Assembly: GCA_016712885.1 (NCBI GenBank)
Contig: JADJQF010000006.1
Location: 248,001-312,000, forward strand
Source of the DNA: Candidatus Flexicrinis proximus
Lineage (GTDB): Bacteria > Chloroflexota > Anaerolineae > Aggregatilineales > Phototrophicaceae
Length of the DNA: 64,000 nt
Reading direction: 5' to 3'
The notes under the pieces were generated by a model, which was not told the DNA's origin, made no database searches, and saw only the letters and a list, made by a program, of their open reading frames with translations. How positions within the stretch are numbered: position 1 is the first letter of the stretch; the number at the start of each line of letters is the position of its first letter. Below are positions 53,957 through 63,893 of this stretch, piece after piece. A program made the position numbers and the translations under genes.

Positions 53957-55805
53957 ATGAAGCGCGCAGCGGTGATCCTTCTCGTCTTACTAAGCTTTCC
54001 GGGGTACGCACAGGGGAGCGTGCCAATCACGGCAGACACAGCGGTGGAGGTGATGAACCTGATGGCGGTCGGGCCGGGGCGGGCCTACGATGTGGCCTTC
54101 GCGCCCAACGGCAAACTGATCGCGGTCGCCTCGTCGAAGGGGGTGAAGCTGTACGAGACCGGCGCGTTCGGGGCGGAAGATCTGCTGGACCGCGAGAATG
54201 GGCGTTCGGTGGTGCGGCTGGCATTTGCGCCTGACGCGCAGACGATTGTGGCGTTGGACCCCGGCTACAACGTCAGGATGCTCGACACGAACAGCGGCGA
54301 GGCGATCTTCGACGAATATCCGGACGATCTGGGCGGAAGCCTGACGGCCGTGGCGGTATCGCCGGACCAGACGACGTATGCGATCGGTGCGAGCGACTTT
54401 CTTGACTTATATGCCTTCGACACACGAGCAGCTCTTTCAAGCCAGCGGTCACGCGCACATCATCACCGCGATCGACTACAGCCCGGACGGGGAGCACCTT
54501 GCGACCAGCAGTTGGGATTCGTCGGTCAAGGTGTGGCACACGGCAGATGGCAGCGAGGCGAGAACCCTGCTGGGGCACAACGACGGCGTCCTGTCGGTGG
54601 ACTATAACGCGGACGGCGACCGGCTGGTGACAGCCAGCGCCGATGGCACGGTACGGCTGTGGGATCCGAATTCAGGAGAAGAACTGGCGGTGCTGGCGCA
54701 GGGGGAGGTGCCGTTCCAGGCGGCGAAGTTCGACCCAAGCGGCGAACGGGTGGCGGCAGGCAACCAGGACGGACTGCTGCTGCTGATCAACACGGAGAGC
54801 GGCGAGACGCAGGCGGTACTGAGCGAGGCCGGACAAGCGATCGTCAGCCTGGAGTTCAGCCCGGACGGACGGCAGCTGGTGAGCGCGCGGCCAGCCAGGT
54901 GCAGCTCTGGGACCTTGAGAGCATGTCTGAGACCGGGGCGGCAAGGTTTGAGGAAGGATTCCGGGCGGTGGCGCTGAACGCGGACGGCTCGCTGGGGGCG
55001 GCCGGCGGCGCGGGTGGCGTGACCTATGTGTGGGAGACAGCGGGAGGCGAACGGACTGCGGAATTCGAGGCGGGCGATGCGCCAATTACCGGGCTGGCGT
55101 TCACACTGGAAAGCCCGACGCTATATATCGGCAGCCAAAGCAGCGATATCGTGGAGATGGACCTGGGGACAGGTGAACGGGTCGGGTTCCTTGAAGGCAC
55201 GGACGCGCTGACGGATATGACCTCGCATCCGACGCTCTCGATGATCAACGCGGCGATGGCGGACGGCGCGCTGCGCTGGTGGTCGACTGAAACCGGCGAA
55301 ATCTTCGGGACATCCCTATGATTCGCACAACAGCGCGCCGACGGCAACGGTGTTCAGCCCGGACGGGCGGTGGATGGCCTCCGCCGACGCGGGCGGGGCG
55401 ATTCATATCTGGGACGTCACGAGCGGCAACTATCTATACACGCTCGAAGGCGCCGGCGCAGCGGTGAATGATCTGGCGTTCAGCCACGACGGCGAGATGC
55501 TGACCGCGGCGCTTGACGACGCACGGGTGGGCATTTGGCGGTTGGATGATCCGACGCGGCCGGTGCTAGAGCTGGGGGGATTCTTCGACAGCGTCCGTGC
55601 GGTCGAATTCAGCGCGGACGACACGCTGATCGCCACGGGGGGCTTTGACGACACGGTGCGCCTGTTCGACACGTTCACGGGCGAAATGTATAACACCCTG
55701 TACGGGCATAACGAGGACATCTACGATCTCGCGTTCAGCCCGGATGGGACGCGGCTGTATTCGGCGGGCGCGGACGGGCAGGTGATCGTGTGGTACGTGC
55801 CGTAG
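53957..55805 (+). CDS. Secreted WD40-repeat protein, three frameshifts
   Basis: MKRAAVILLVLLSFPGYAQG is a Sec signal. About eleven WD40 blades follow (YDVAFAPNGKLIAVASSKGVKLYE; ITAIDYSPDGEHLATSSWDSSVKVWHT; LSVDYNADGDRLVTASADGTVRLWDP; VNDLAFSHDGEMLTAALDDARVGIW; LAFSPDGTRLYSAGADGQVIVWYVP). The frame shifts near 54427, 54893 and 55318, each fixed by one base; HEQLFQASGHAHIITAIDYS, ASQVQLWDLE and THPYDSHNSAPT are then continuous. Corrected length about 616 residues. It is surface-exposed in a protein-protein interaction role by analogy. ATG 53957 has a weak ribosome binding site (ACAGG). Confidence 0.83.
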
Positions 55806-55837
55806 AGAGCGATTAGCGGAGAGCTTTTAGCGATTAG

Positions 55838-55880
55838 CAACCTCACCCCCGGCCCCTCTCCGAGCGGAGAGGGGTGAAGC
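55838..55880 (+). repeat. REP-like palindrome
   Basis: AACCTCACCCCCGGCC and CCTCTCCGAGCGGAGAGG between convergent genes (55806-55973). Same orientation as the other copies. Confidence 0.8.
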
Positions 55881-55973
55881 GCAGAGGGATGGTGGCGGGC
55901 GGGATGCATACGGCCACCTTCCCTATTCGGATGATTTCATTCAGAGTGACGGCAAACGGGAGGCAGAGAGGCG

Positions 55974-57704
55974 TTAGACGGGCAGGCGGACGGTGACGGT
56001 GGTGCCGACGCCTTCGACGCTTTGGAGTTCGACGGTGCCGTGCATGCGTTCGACCAGTTTGGCGACGAGCGCCAGGCCGAGGCCGTTGCCGGATATTTCA
56101 TCGAGATTGCTGCCACGGATGAGGGGCTGGAAGACCAACTGCTGCTCGGCAACGGGGATGCCGATGCCGTGATCGGCGACGCAGATGACCAGCAGGCGGC
56201 CTTCGACGGAGAGGGTAAGCTGGACATCGGTCTTCGAGAACTTGACGGCATTGGTAAGCAAGTGGACGAGGATAGTTTCGACCGACTTGTGGGAGATATG
56301 CACGGTGCCGGCGTTGGGCTGCAGGGTGACGTGGACGACGGCGGTAGGCAGGCGGTAGCGCTCGAGGCCGGCCAGCGCGTCCTGGGCGAGGGTCTCCAGG
56401 GTAAGCGGCTCGGCCGGGAGGGCCGCGAAGCCGGCGTCCTCCAGTTTGAGGAGTTCGACGATATCTTCCAGGAGGACGGTCATCCACCGCACCTGGGTGG
56501 AGATACGCTGGAGGCGTTCCTGACGCTGCGCCAGGGAGAGCCGGTCGCCATATTTCTCGACCATCTCGGCGGTGCTCTGGATGATGGTGAGGGGCGTGCG
56601 GAACTCGTGGGAGAGGCGGTGCAGGATGGCGTGCTTCTGGTCGTTGAGGTGGAGTTTAGCCTGAATGGCGGCCTTGTCGATGGCGAAGACGGTCCGCAGG
56701 ACGGTGAAGCGCAGATCGCTGCTGCGTTTCTGCTGGCCGGGGATTTCGGTGGTCATGCGCTGGTAGGCGCTGACGACGCCGGACATATCGCCGAGATGTT
56801 CGTAGGCGGATTTGAGGCAGTCGAGAATGCCGAGGGCCGATTCGATGATCTGAGCGCCGATGGCGAGGGTATAGGCGCGTTCCCAGGCGGCGACGGAGTC
56901 AAGGTGGCGGTCTTCACGGGCGAAGATTTCGGCGGAGAGGGTCTCGTAATTGAGGGCGAGGCCGGTAGACAGTGAGGTATACAAGCGGGCAAAGCTGGCG
57001 TGCTGCCGGGCATCGTGCAGACTGCCGCGCGCGAGGTAAATGCTGCCGAGGATGAAGTGCGCCTGGCCGATCTGGGGCTGGGATTCGGCGGCTGAGGCAA
57101 GCGCGAGAGCCTGTTGGGCGTGGTGGAGGGCGTCATCGAGGCGGTCGAGCCGGCAGAAGATAAGGGCGAGATTGCCGTGGGTGATGCTGAGGTCGAGGCC
57201 GTCGTGAAGCGTGGGCGGCGTGAGCTGGATCGACTCCTGCAGGAGGGCGAGCGCGGTTTCGTATTCGCCTTCGTTGAGATGAACCAGGGCCAGGTCGTGG
57301 AGGGCCATGGAAGTCAGTTCGGGGTCTTCGAGGCGGCGACCGATCTCAAGCTGGTGCTCGTAGAGGCGGATGGCTTCCTGAACGATGCCGCACTCGGCGA
57401 AGTTCAGGGCGAGGACGTTGACGGTACGGGCCTCGACGTCGGGGTAGCCGTAGGCACGGGCGAGCATGAGGGCTTCGAGGGCATGGGTGAGCGACGATTC
57501 ATGGCGGTTGAGGATGGCGTAGGCCCAGGCCTGATGGTTGAGGGCGACGGCATAGCGGTAGAAATCGCCGAGGGTCTGCGCCTGAGCGGCGGCCTCACTG
57601 GCAACAACCAACATACGCTGATGATCGCTGAACTTGAGCGACTCGGCTTCAGAGAGGATGCGGTCAACGCCAGCAGCGGCGGACGAGGATGGAGCGGCAG
57701 ACAT
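55974..57704 (-). CDS. TPR-domain sensor histidine kinase (soluble)
   Basis: 576 residues. The first ~320 residues are TPR-like helical hairpins (ALNHQAWAYAILNRHESSLTHALEALMLARAYG; ALHDLALVHLNEGEYETALALLQESIQL; GNLALIFCRLDRLDDALHHAQQALALA; ILGSIYLARGSLHDARQHASFARLY), then a short HisKA (QKHAILHRLSHEFRTPLTIIQSTAEMV, around 360) and HATPase (LLTNAVKFSKTDVQL, VADHGIGIPVAEQQLVFQPLIRGSN, GNGLGLALVAKLVERMHG). No membrane segment is present. TPR in place of a sensor suggests a protein partner rather than a small ligand controls it. No response regulator is adjacent. Confidence 0.9.
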   Translation of the reverse strand: MSAAPSSSAAAGVDRILSEAESLKFSDHQRMLVVASEAAAQAQTLGDFYRYAVALNHQAWAYAILNRHESSLTHALEALMLARAYGYPDVEARTVNVLALNFAECGIVQEAIRLYEHQLEIGRRLEDPELTSMALHDLALVHLNEGEYETALALLQESIQLTPPTLHDGLDLSITHGNLALIFCRLDRLDDALHHAQQALALASAAESQPQIGQAHFILGSIYLARGSLHDARQHASFARLYTSLSTGLALNYETLSAEIFAREDRHLDSVAAWERAYTLAIGAQIIESALGILDCLKSAYEHLGDMSGVVSAYQRMTTEIPGQQKRSSDLRFTVLRTVFAIDKAAIQAKLHLNDQKHAILHRLSHEFRTPLTIIQSTAEMVEKYGDRLSLAQRQERLQRISTQVRWMTVLLEDIVELLKLEDAGFAALPAEPLTLETLAQDALAGLERYRLPTAVVHVTLQPNAGTVHISHKSVETILVHLLTNAVKFSKTDVQLTLSVEGRLLVICVADHGIGIPVAEQQLVFQPLIRGSNLDEISGNGLGLALVAKLVERMHGTVELQSVEGVGTTVTVRLPV

Positions 57705-57843
57705 ATACCCTGCTCAATGAGCAACCGATAACAGCGAAGCCGACGGTGAGTTGGGAGACGGGAGGATGCCGGATAAGACTACGTTACCATGATTTCGGAA
57801 TATGAAGCACAAGGATATGGAGCCGGCGCGCAGGGCCGGAAAA

Positions 57844-57876
57844 CAGACAGCCCAGCGGATGATGGCGGGCTGTCTG
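57844..57876 (-). terminator. Rho-independent terminator of the SH3/propeller gene
   Basis: On the minus strand CAGACAGCCC pairs perfectly with GGGCTGTCTG around a 13-base loop, followed by TTTTCC. It is about 108 bases past the stop. A second hairpin GGGCGGC-TTT-GCCGCCC lies at 57957-57973, directly after the stop. The region 57705-57843 must hold the promoter of the TPR kinase. Confidence 0.8.
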
Positions 57877-57984
57877 AATTTGCGAGGGGAATGACAGGCT
57901 ATTGAGCGGGCGACCTCGTGGCGCGCACGCCACAAAACCGCCAGAGGGGGGTAAGCAGGGCGGCTTTGCCGCCCCGGTTATGGA

Positions 57985-59766
57985 TTAGCCGGCGTCGGCG
58001 GTTGGGATCAGCGTCGGCAGGCCGGGCGCGATCTCGGACGGCTGGACAATCGGCACGCCGTACATCTGCATTTGGGCGTTGATGGTCGGCGCGAGCAGGA
58101 TCAGGCCGTCGGTGCTGAAGACGACCGGACCGAAGCCGCCGGTGGACAATTCGTTGAGAGTGCTGCCATTGCTGGTGTCGCTCAGGCGGACGGTGCCCTG
58201 AACGGTGCCAACAGCGACCAGGGAACCGTCCGGGTTCAGCGCGGGGCGCGACCAACTCGTGCCGGCTTCCCCGATGGGTGCAGGGCCGGGTATCAGTTGG
58301 GCCGGATCGGACGCGGATACACCGAACAGACGCAGGCCGGGCAAGCCATCGGCGCGCACGCCGGTAACGGCAAGCGTCGTCCCGTTGATGTTGACGGCCA
58401 GCTTCGGGTTGGCGAGATCATGGCTGGCGAAGGCCTGCGGCGCAGGCAGCCAGCCAATGCCGGGCTCCACCACGAACAGGGCGATCTGCGTATCGGTTGC
58501 GGCGTAGAGGGCCATGCCATCGGCACGGAACACGAGGTCGCGTATCGCGCTACCCAGCGTAAAGGTTGCGGTCACACGGCTGGCATCGCCATTACGGTCG
58601 ATGCTGTGGACGGTGATGGTGTTGGCGGCCGCGCCGAACGAGGCGACCGAAAACGATTCCATATCTACGGCCAGCACCGGCGCGGGATTGGCCGGGAAGC
58701 TGATCGAGAGGATGGAGGGATCGTTGGCTGCGGTGAGCATGCCGCTGAGCGCGTCGGAGGTCCAGATGCGGCCGTCGAAATCGCGCTGGATATAGTTGAA
58801 CTGGCCGACAATCTCACTGGTCGGCTGCCACTGGGCTTCGGCCATGGTGGTGAAGGTGTCGAGCGGGAGCGCCCAGACGACGGCCTTGCCGTTTTCATAG
58901 GCGACGAATACACCGGCATGCGGCGCGGTCAGGCCCAGCGTACCGACGGTAAAGGGCGCGCCGACGGCCTGGACGACACCGACGTTGCCCGGCAGGATCT
59001 GAATGGCGTCGGTCAGGACCGGCTCACTATAGTAATCGCCGCGCTGACCTTCAGCGGTCCATCCCGCGAGTATGCCGTCAATGGTGACCGCATACCAGGC
59101 GATGTCCTCGACGCAGAGGGGACCGTCGACAACGACAAAGAGAGTGCCGGAGAGCAGATCGCCGACGTGCGCGGCGTCGATATTGGGCGCCTGGCGCAGG
59201 TTGTTGGAGACATCACCGAGGATGACGCGCCCGGTGGATCCGACGACGAGACGGGTCGGCAGGCCGCCGCAGGTCATCGGCTGAAGGAAGCGCGGGGGCT
59301 CCTGGCGGACATAGATCGGCGCTGCGGTCGGCGTGATGGTGGGAGTCGGGGTTGGGGTCGAAGTCGGAGTCGGAGTGGCTGACGGCACGAGGGTGATCAG
59401 GAACCCGTTGCTGCTGTTGGGCGTGCGGCAGACGACGGTGATGAGCATGCCCTCGCGGTCATAGGCGAAGCGGTACTCCCACTCGTAAAAGTCGTCGAGG
59501 TTGACGTCGACTTCGATGGTGGTGGCAAAATAGACATTCGAGTCGGTGGCGGCGACGCTTGCGCAGCCGAGATTGCTGCCGGTCAGGCGTTCTTCGTTGT
59601 ACTTGTAGGCGACCTGGCCGCCTTCATAGGCGTAGTGGGTGTCCAGCCGTTCGTTGATATCGTTGAAGGCGTGGATGAGCGCTTGGTCGAGGGGAACTGC
59701 GGATTGCGCAGCGGTGAATGTCGAGAGGAAGAGCAGCGAGAGGATAACCGGGAAGATACGATGCAT
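57985..59766 (-). CDS. Secreted protein with SH3-like and beta-propeller regions
   Basis: 593 residues. MHRIFPVILSLLFLSTFTAAQSA is a Sec signal. After a small alpha-beta domain (FNDINERLDTHYAYEGGQ to EWEYRFAYDREGMLITVVCRTPN) and a Thr-Pro linker (TPTPTSTPTPTPTITPT), there is an SH3b-like domain (GRVILGDVSNNLRQAPNIDAAHVGDLLSGTLFVVVDGPLCVEDIAWYAVTIDG), then propeller-type repeats with AVDMESFSVASFGAAANTITVHSID and PALNPDGSLVAVGTVQGTVRLSDTSNG. It is probably surface-exposed, function unknown. AGGAG six bases before ATG 59766 fixes the start. Confidence 0.78.
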   Translation of the reverse strand: MHRIFPVILSLLFLSTFTAAQSAVPLDQALIHAFNDINERLDTHYAYEGGQVAYKYNEERLTGSNLGCASVAATDSNVYFATTIEVDVNLDDFYEWEYRFAYDREGMLITVVCRTPNSSNGFLITLVPSATPTPTSTPTPTPTITPTAAPIYVRQEPPRFLQPMTCGGLPTRLVVGSTGRVILGDVSNNLRQAPNIDAAHVGDLLSGTLFVVVDGPLCVEDIAWYAVTIDGILAGWTAEGQRGDYYSEPVLTDAIQILPGNVGVVQAVGAPFTVGTLGLTAPHAGVFVAYENGKAVVWALPLDTFTTMAEAQWQPTSEIVGQFNYIQRDFDGRIWTSDALSGMLTAANDPSILSISFPANPAPVLAVDMESFSVASFGAAANTITVHSIDRNGDASRVTATFTLGSAIRDLVFRADGMALYAATDTQIALFVVEPGIGWLPAPQAFASHDLANPKLAVNINGTTLAVTGVRADGLPGLRLFGVSASDPAQLIPGPAPIGEAGTSWSRPALNPDGSLVAVGTVQGTVRLSDTSNGSTLNELSTGGFGPVVFSTDGLILLAPTINAQMQMYGVPIVQPSEIAPGLPTLIPTADAG

Positions 59767-59944
59767 GGACAACTCCTGTTAAAGAACGGCATTCTTTCAT
59801 AGTAACCCCGATTCAAGGCCATGAGTCGAACGTTCATCATCGGTCAGGGCGGCATTTCGTATTCCACCGAGTCGAATGCTCATTTAGCGGCGACCGTTTA
59901 CAATCCACGCCATTCCAAGTAACGACGACTGCTGAGGAGCTGCC

Positions 59945-61120
59945 ATGTCCACCACCGATTTTCTCGAAGCCCAGTTACAGGACCTGCGCGATCAGGGGCT
60001 GTATAACACGATCCGGACGATCGACAGCCCGATGGATGGGCATATCGTGGTCGACGGGCAGAACGTGCTGAATTTCTGCGCCAACAACTATCTGGGGCTG
60101 GCGAACCATCCGCGGCTGAAGGAAGCGGCCAAACGGGCGATCGACCAGTACGGGATCGGGCCGGGCGCGGTACGGACGATTGCCGGGACGATGAGCCTGC
60201 ATGTGAAGCTGGAGCAGCGGCTGGCGGAGTTCAAAGGCGCCGAAGCGGTGATCACGCTGCAGTCGGGGTTCACGGCCAATCTGGCGGCGATCCCCGGACT
60301 GGTGGGCAAAGGCGATGTGATCTTCAGCGATGCGCTGAACCATGCCAGCATCATCGACGGCTGCCGGCTGTCGCGGGCGACAATTGTCGGATATGCGCAC
60401 AATGACGTCGACGACCTGCGGCGCAAAATCGCCGAAACGAGCGAATATGGACGGCGGCTGATCATCAGCGACGGGGTATTCAGCATGGACGGCGACATCG
60501 CTCCCCTGCCGGCGCTGGTGGAAGTGGCGAAACACTACGGCATCCTGCTGATGGTGGACGACGCGCATGGCGAGGGCGTGCTGGGGCGCGGCGGGCGTGG
60601 GATCGTCGACCACTTTGGCCTGCATGGTCAGGTCGATGTGGAAGTCGGCACGATGAGCAAGGCGTTCGGGGCGGTGGGCGGGATTGTGGCCGGCAAACAG
60701 GTCATCATCGACTGGCTGCGCCAGCGCGCACGGCCGTTCCTGTTCAGCTCGGCGATGACCGTGCCGGACGCGGCGGCCTGCCTGGAGGCGGTCGACATCC
60801 TCGAAGAGTCGGAAGACCTGGTGAAGCGGCTGTGGGCGAACGCGGCGTTCCTGAAGGAACAGCTGCAGGCGCTCGGATTCGACATCGGCCACTCGCAGAC
60901 GCCGATCATCCCGCTGATGCTGGGCGAGGCGGCGCTGGCGCAGGCCTTCAGCCGCAAGCTGTTCGAGCAGGGCGTGTTCGCCATGCCGATTGGCTTCCCG
61001 ACCGTGGCCAAAGGCGCGGCCCGTATCCGCGTGATGAACACCGCCGCGCACTCGCAGTCCGATCTGGAGACGGCGCTGGCGGCCTTCGAGTCGGTCGGCA
61101 TCGCGCTCGGCGTGATCTAA
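59945..61120 (+). CDS. kbl: Glycine C-acetyltransferase (2-amino-3-ketobutyrate CoA ligase)
   Basis: 391 residues, fold-type I PLP enzyme. FCANNYLGLANHPRLKEAAKRAIDQYGIGPGAVRTIAGTMSLHVKLEQRLAEFKGAEA is the Kbl opening; SDALNHASIIDGCRLSRA, VDDAHGEGVLGRGGRGIVDHFGLHGQVDVEVGTMSKAFGAVGG (Schiff-base Lys in G-T-M-S-K) and RIRVMNTAAHSQSDLETALAAF follow. Cleaves 2-amino-3-oxobutyrate with CoA into glycine and acetyl-CoA, the second step of threonine degradation via threonine dehydrogenase. GAGGAGCTGCC precedes the ATG. No tdh is adjacent; a 7-keto-8-aminopelargonate synthase (BioF) is the closest alternative. Confidence 0.92.
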   Translation: MSTTDFLEAQLQDLRDQGLYNTIRTIDSPMDGHIVVDGQNVLNFCANNYLGLANHPRLKEAAKRAIDQYGIGPGAVRTIAGTMSLHVKLEQRLAEFKGAEAVITLQSGFTANLAAIPGLVGKGDVIFSDALNHASIIDGCRLSRATIVGYAHNDVDDLRRKIAETSEYGRRLIISDGVFSMDGDIAPLPALVEVAKHYGILLMVDDAHGEGVLGRGGRGIVDHFGLHGQVDVEVGTMSKAFGAVGGIVAGKQVIIDWLRQRARPFLFSSAMTVPDAAACLEAVDILEESEDLVKRLWANAAFLKEQLQALGFDIGHSQTPIIPLMLGEAALAQAFSRKLFEQGVFAMPIGFPTVAKGAARIRVMNTAAHSQSDLETALAAFESVGIALGVI

Positions 61121-61126
61121 CGGACA

Positions 61127-61285
61127 TTTTGTCAGGGGCGCTGCCCCCGACACCCCCGCGAGGGACTTGCGCCCCTCGACCCCTCATCTGCGATTTGATG
61201 GCGCTTGCGCCATCAAATCGCAATAGGAGGTGCAGGAGTGTCAACTCCTGCTGGGTTCAGGGCAAAGCCCTGAGAAAGCCGAGGC
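61127..61285 (+). repeat. Multi-hairpin element, copy 10
   Basis: TGTCAGGGGC/GCCCCCGACA, CGAGGG/CCCTCG, a perfect 16-pair third stem (61189-61222, arms starting TGCGATTTGATGGCGC, loop TT), CAGGAG/CTCCTG and TTCAGGGC/GCCCTGAG. It lies between two convergent genes and nearly touches the WD40 stop. Confidence 0.8.
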
Positions 61286-61287
61286 GG

Positions 61288-63134
61288 CTACTGGATGGCC
61301 CAGACACGGGCGACGCCGTCTTCAGCGACGGTGACGATGCGCGTGGCGTCTGGGTGGATGGCGAGGCCAAGAATGCTGTCGGTATGGGCCAGCGCCTCGA
61401 AGATGACGGCGCGCGTCTGCGAGTCGATCACGCGCAGCGAAAGGTCATAGCTGACGGCGGCCAGCCATGACCCGTCCGGCGCGTAGGCGAGGTCGCTGAC
61501 CGGGCCGAAGAAGACGGGCAGCACGGTCTCGAGGGCCAGGGCGGGAACGGTGACGAAGCGCACGGCGCCGTCGGAGGCTCCGACCGCCAGCGTGCGGCCA
61601 TTGTCGCTGAGCGCGACGGCGAGCGGAATCACGTCATCGTCCAGTTTCAATTTGGCGCCGTTGCGCGGACGGCGGTTGCCGATCTCGAACAGGGTCAGGA
61701 CCCCGGCATCGCTGGCGGTGACCAGACGGCGATTGGTGGGGTCGACGGCGAGACTGTTGAAGACGGCATTTTCGCCGCGTTCGCGCTCGGTGCCTTCGCC
61801 GGTGACGACATTGGTAAAGGCGACGGTGGCGTCACGGCCGGCGCTGATGACGAGCACGCCGTCATCGCCGGGGGTGGCGAGACCGGCGACGGCGCCCTGA
61901 TGGACGGGCCATTCTGCGATGACGTGTTCGCCGAGCGGACCGATGACGACGAGCGTGCCGTCTTCCATGCCGGCCACCAGACGGCCATCGGCGAGGAAGA
62001 CCAGAGCGGTCGGGGTGCCGCGCCCGATCTGAAGCGCGGCTCGGGGCGTGAGCGTGTCGGTGTTATAGAAGGTGATGTGACCGTCGGTGGAGCCAATGGC
62101 AAGCGAACGGCCATCGGCGCTGTAGGCGACGCTGTAGGCTTTGTCCGGCATCCACAGGCGGCTGATTGGCTCCTGATGTTCCGCGTCCCAGATGGAGATT
62201 TCCTGGGCGCTGGCGGTGGCGACAATACCGCCGGGGGCAGCGGCCACGGCCTGCAGCGGATGACGGGGTTCGTTGACGCGTTCGTAGGCGGGCGCGTTTT
62301 CGGGCAGCATCCGGCCGCGCAGGATTTCGTCGCCGCCGACGGTCAGGAGCAGACCTTCGGGGGAGAGCGCCATGTCCTGAACGGGGATTTCGGCGTTATC
62401 GAGGGTGAGCCGCTGCGCGCGGGATGCGACATCCCACAAGATGATCCGGCCAATATCATCGGCGCTGACGAGCGTGCCGTCGGGCAAAAAGACGAGGGTG
62501 CGTGCGGCGGTCGTGTGACCGGTCAGCGCGGCGACTTCGGTCCCGGCGGCGACATCCCAGAGATGCACGGTCCCGGTGTCGTCGGCCCCGGCCAGAAGCG
62601 TACTGTCAGGACTGAAAGCAAGCGCATTTGTGCGCGCCGGCACGCCGGAGATGATGGCACGCACGCTCAGTTTGTCGGCATCCCAGAGCCGCACGGACAG
62701 GTCGTCGCCGGCGCTGGCGAGCGTTGCGCCATCCGGGCTGAACGTGACGGCGCTGACCCCGGTCTGATGATCGCGCGATTCAAGCAGCGGCTCCCCCGTG
62801 GCGAGGTCCCAGACGCGGAGGCTGTAGTCCCAGCCGCCGGCGGCGACGCGCGTGCCAGCAGGATTGATGGCGACGGTGACGGCGTAGAACTCGCTGCCGG
62901 CCATACGTTCGGTGGCGTCGGGGGCGCGGGTTTCGGTGACGAGGACGCCGACGGAGGTGGCGACGGCGAGCAGTTTGCCGTTGGGGGTGAAGGCGAGATC
63001 GTTGGCCTGGCCGTGTCCCAGCACCGCGACCTGAGGAAGCTGCGCGGCGTTGGCGGTCGAGGATGACCGTTTCCTGCGCGACGGGTCAGGAGGGCGAGAA
63101 GCAGCGCGATGATCAAGGCGAGGACGAAGCGCAT
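61288..63134 (-). CDS. Secreted WD40-repeat protein, N-terminal frameshifts
   Basis: The body (from about 63060 down) is a run of WD40 blades: NDLAFTPNGKLLAVATSVGVLV, VSAVTFSPDGATLASAGDDLSVRLWD, TNALAFSPDSTLLAGADDTGTVHLWDV, ARTLVFLPDGTLVSADDIGRIILWDV, LSDNGRTLAVGASDGAVRFV, ILGLAIHPDATRIVTVAEDGVARVWAI. The natural start MRFVLALIIALLLALL (ATG 63134, AAGGG eight bases before) is a Sec signal in another frame; two single-base changes near 63065-63090 restore a join such as PVAQETVIL-TANAAQLPQVAVLGHGQ. Corrected length about 615 residues. It faces kbl convergently, with a hairpin element between. Confidence 0.8.
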
Positions 63135-63224
63135 ACGAAATCCCTTTGTGTGGGTCAGAGAAACGCGATGTGAATACAAGGATACCGCGAATAGCGAATA
63201 GCTGTTGGCGGATAGCGAAAAGCG

Positions 63225-63480
63225 GAGAGGAACCTCACCCTCCCCTGTCCGAGCGGAGGGGAGAAAACGAGGGGGGTGTGGGAATTGGACGATGCAAGAG
63301 GGCGGAGGCAACCCACGGCCCCTCCGAGCGGAGAGGGGAGAAAACAGGGGCGGTGGGAATTGGACGATGCAGCGGGCGGAGCGACCCCCCTAGCGGAGGG
63401 GAGAAAACAGGGCGGTGGGATGGACGTGCAGCGGGCGGGCGGCAGAAGCAACCTCACCGCCTCCAGCCGGAGAGGGGTAG
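63225..63480 (+). repeat. Degraded tandem REP-like array (about four units)
   Basis: GAACCTCACCCTCC with CCTGTCCGAGCGGAGGGG, then decayed copies near 63310, 63390 and 63460, separated by GGGAATTGGACGATGCA and GAGAAAACAGGGGCGGTGGG blocks. Indels and point changes have eroded the palindromes. Nothing else is seen in 63135-63536. Confidence 0.7.
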
Positions 63481-63536
63481 CAAACGGGGGGCGGTGGGGA
63501 GAAGTGCGAGGGGCGGAGGGAGGACGGGGGATGAGG

Positions 63537-63893
63537 TCAGAAGGCGAGCCAGTTGCGCAGGAGCGTAAGGGCGGCCAGCGAGATGGCCCAGGCGGCATAG
63601 CCGGCGAGGATGGCGGGCAGGAGCTGCCAGCCGGATTTGGTGAGCAGCACGACGACGCCGATGAACAGGAGGGTCGGGAACATATTCCAGAACATATTGG
63701 TGGTGAAGACGGTCATGGTGTCCTTGGTCATGTCGCCGCCGGAGTTGACGACCCAGAGGGCCAGCGGGATGTTAATGGGCATGGTGGCGAAGATGGCGGC
63801 GAGGGTCTTCGAATAATTGCGGAGGATGGCGACGAGAATGATGATGGCGATCGAAACGATCACGGGCGCGATACGGCCCCAGTCAATGGTCAT
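63537..63893 (-). CDS. Small integral membrane protein of unknown function
   Basis: 118 residues with about four hydrophobic segments: IAPVIVSIAIIILVAILRNY, LAAIFATMPINIPLALWVV, MFWNMFPTLLFIGVVVLLT and LAGYAAWAISLAALTLLRNWLAF. The G-G-D-M-T-K-D-T-M-T-V-F loop between helices 2 and 3 is polar and conserved-looking. It resembles small DUF3147-like membrane proteins, but the match is uncertain. AAAGGA lies 11 bases before ATG 63893. Confidence 0.7.
   Translation of the reverse strand: MTIDWGRIAPVIVSIAIIILVAILRNYSKTLAAIFATMPINIPLALWVVNSGGDMTKDTMTVFTTNMFWNMFPTLLFIGVVVLLTKSGWQLLPAILAGYAAWAISLAALTLLRNWLAF

Noticed and set aside
57957..57973. GGGCGGC/GCCGCCC hairpin as another multi-hairpin element copy
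   Set aside because: It lacks the conserved order of stems and link sequences; probably part of the gene's 3' end or terminator.
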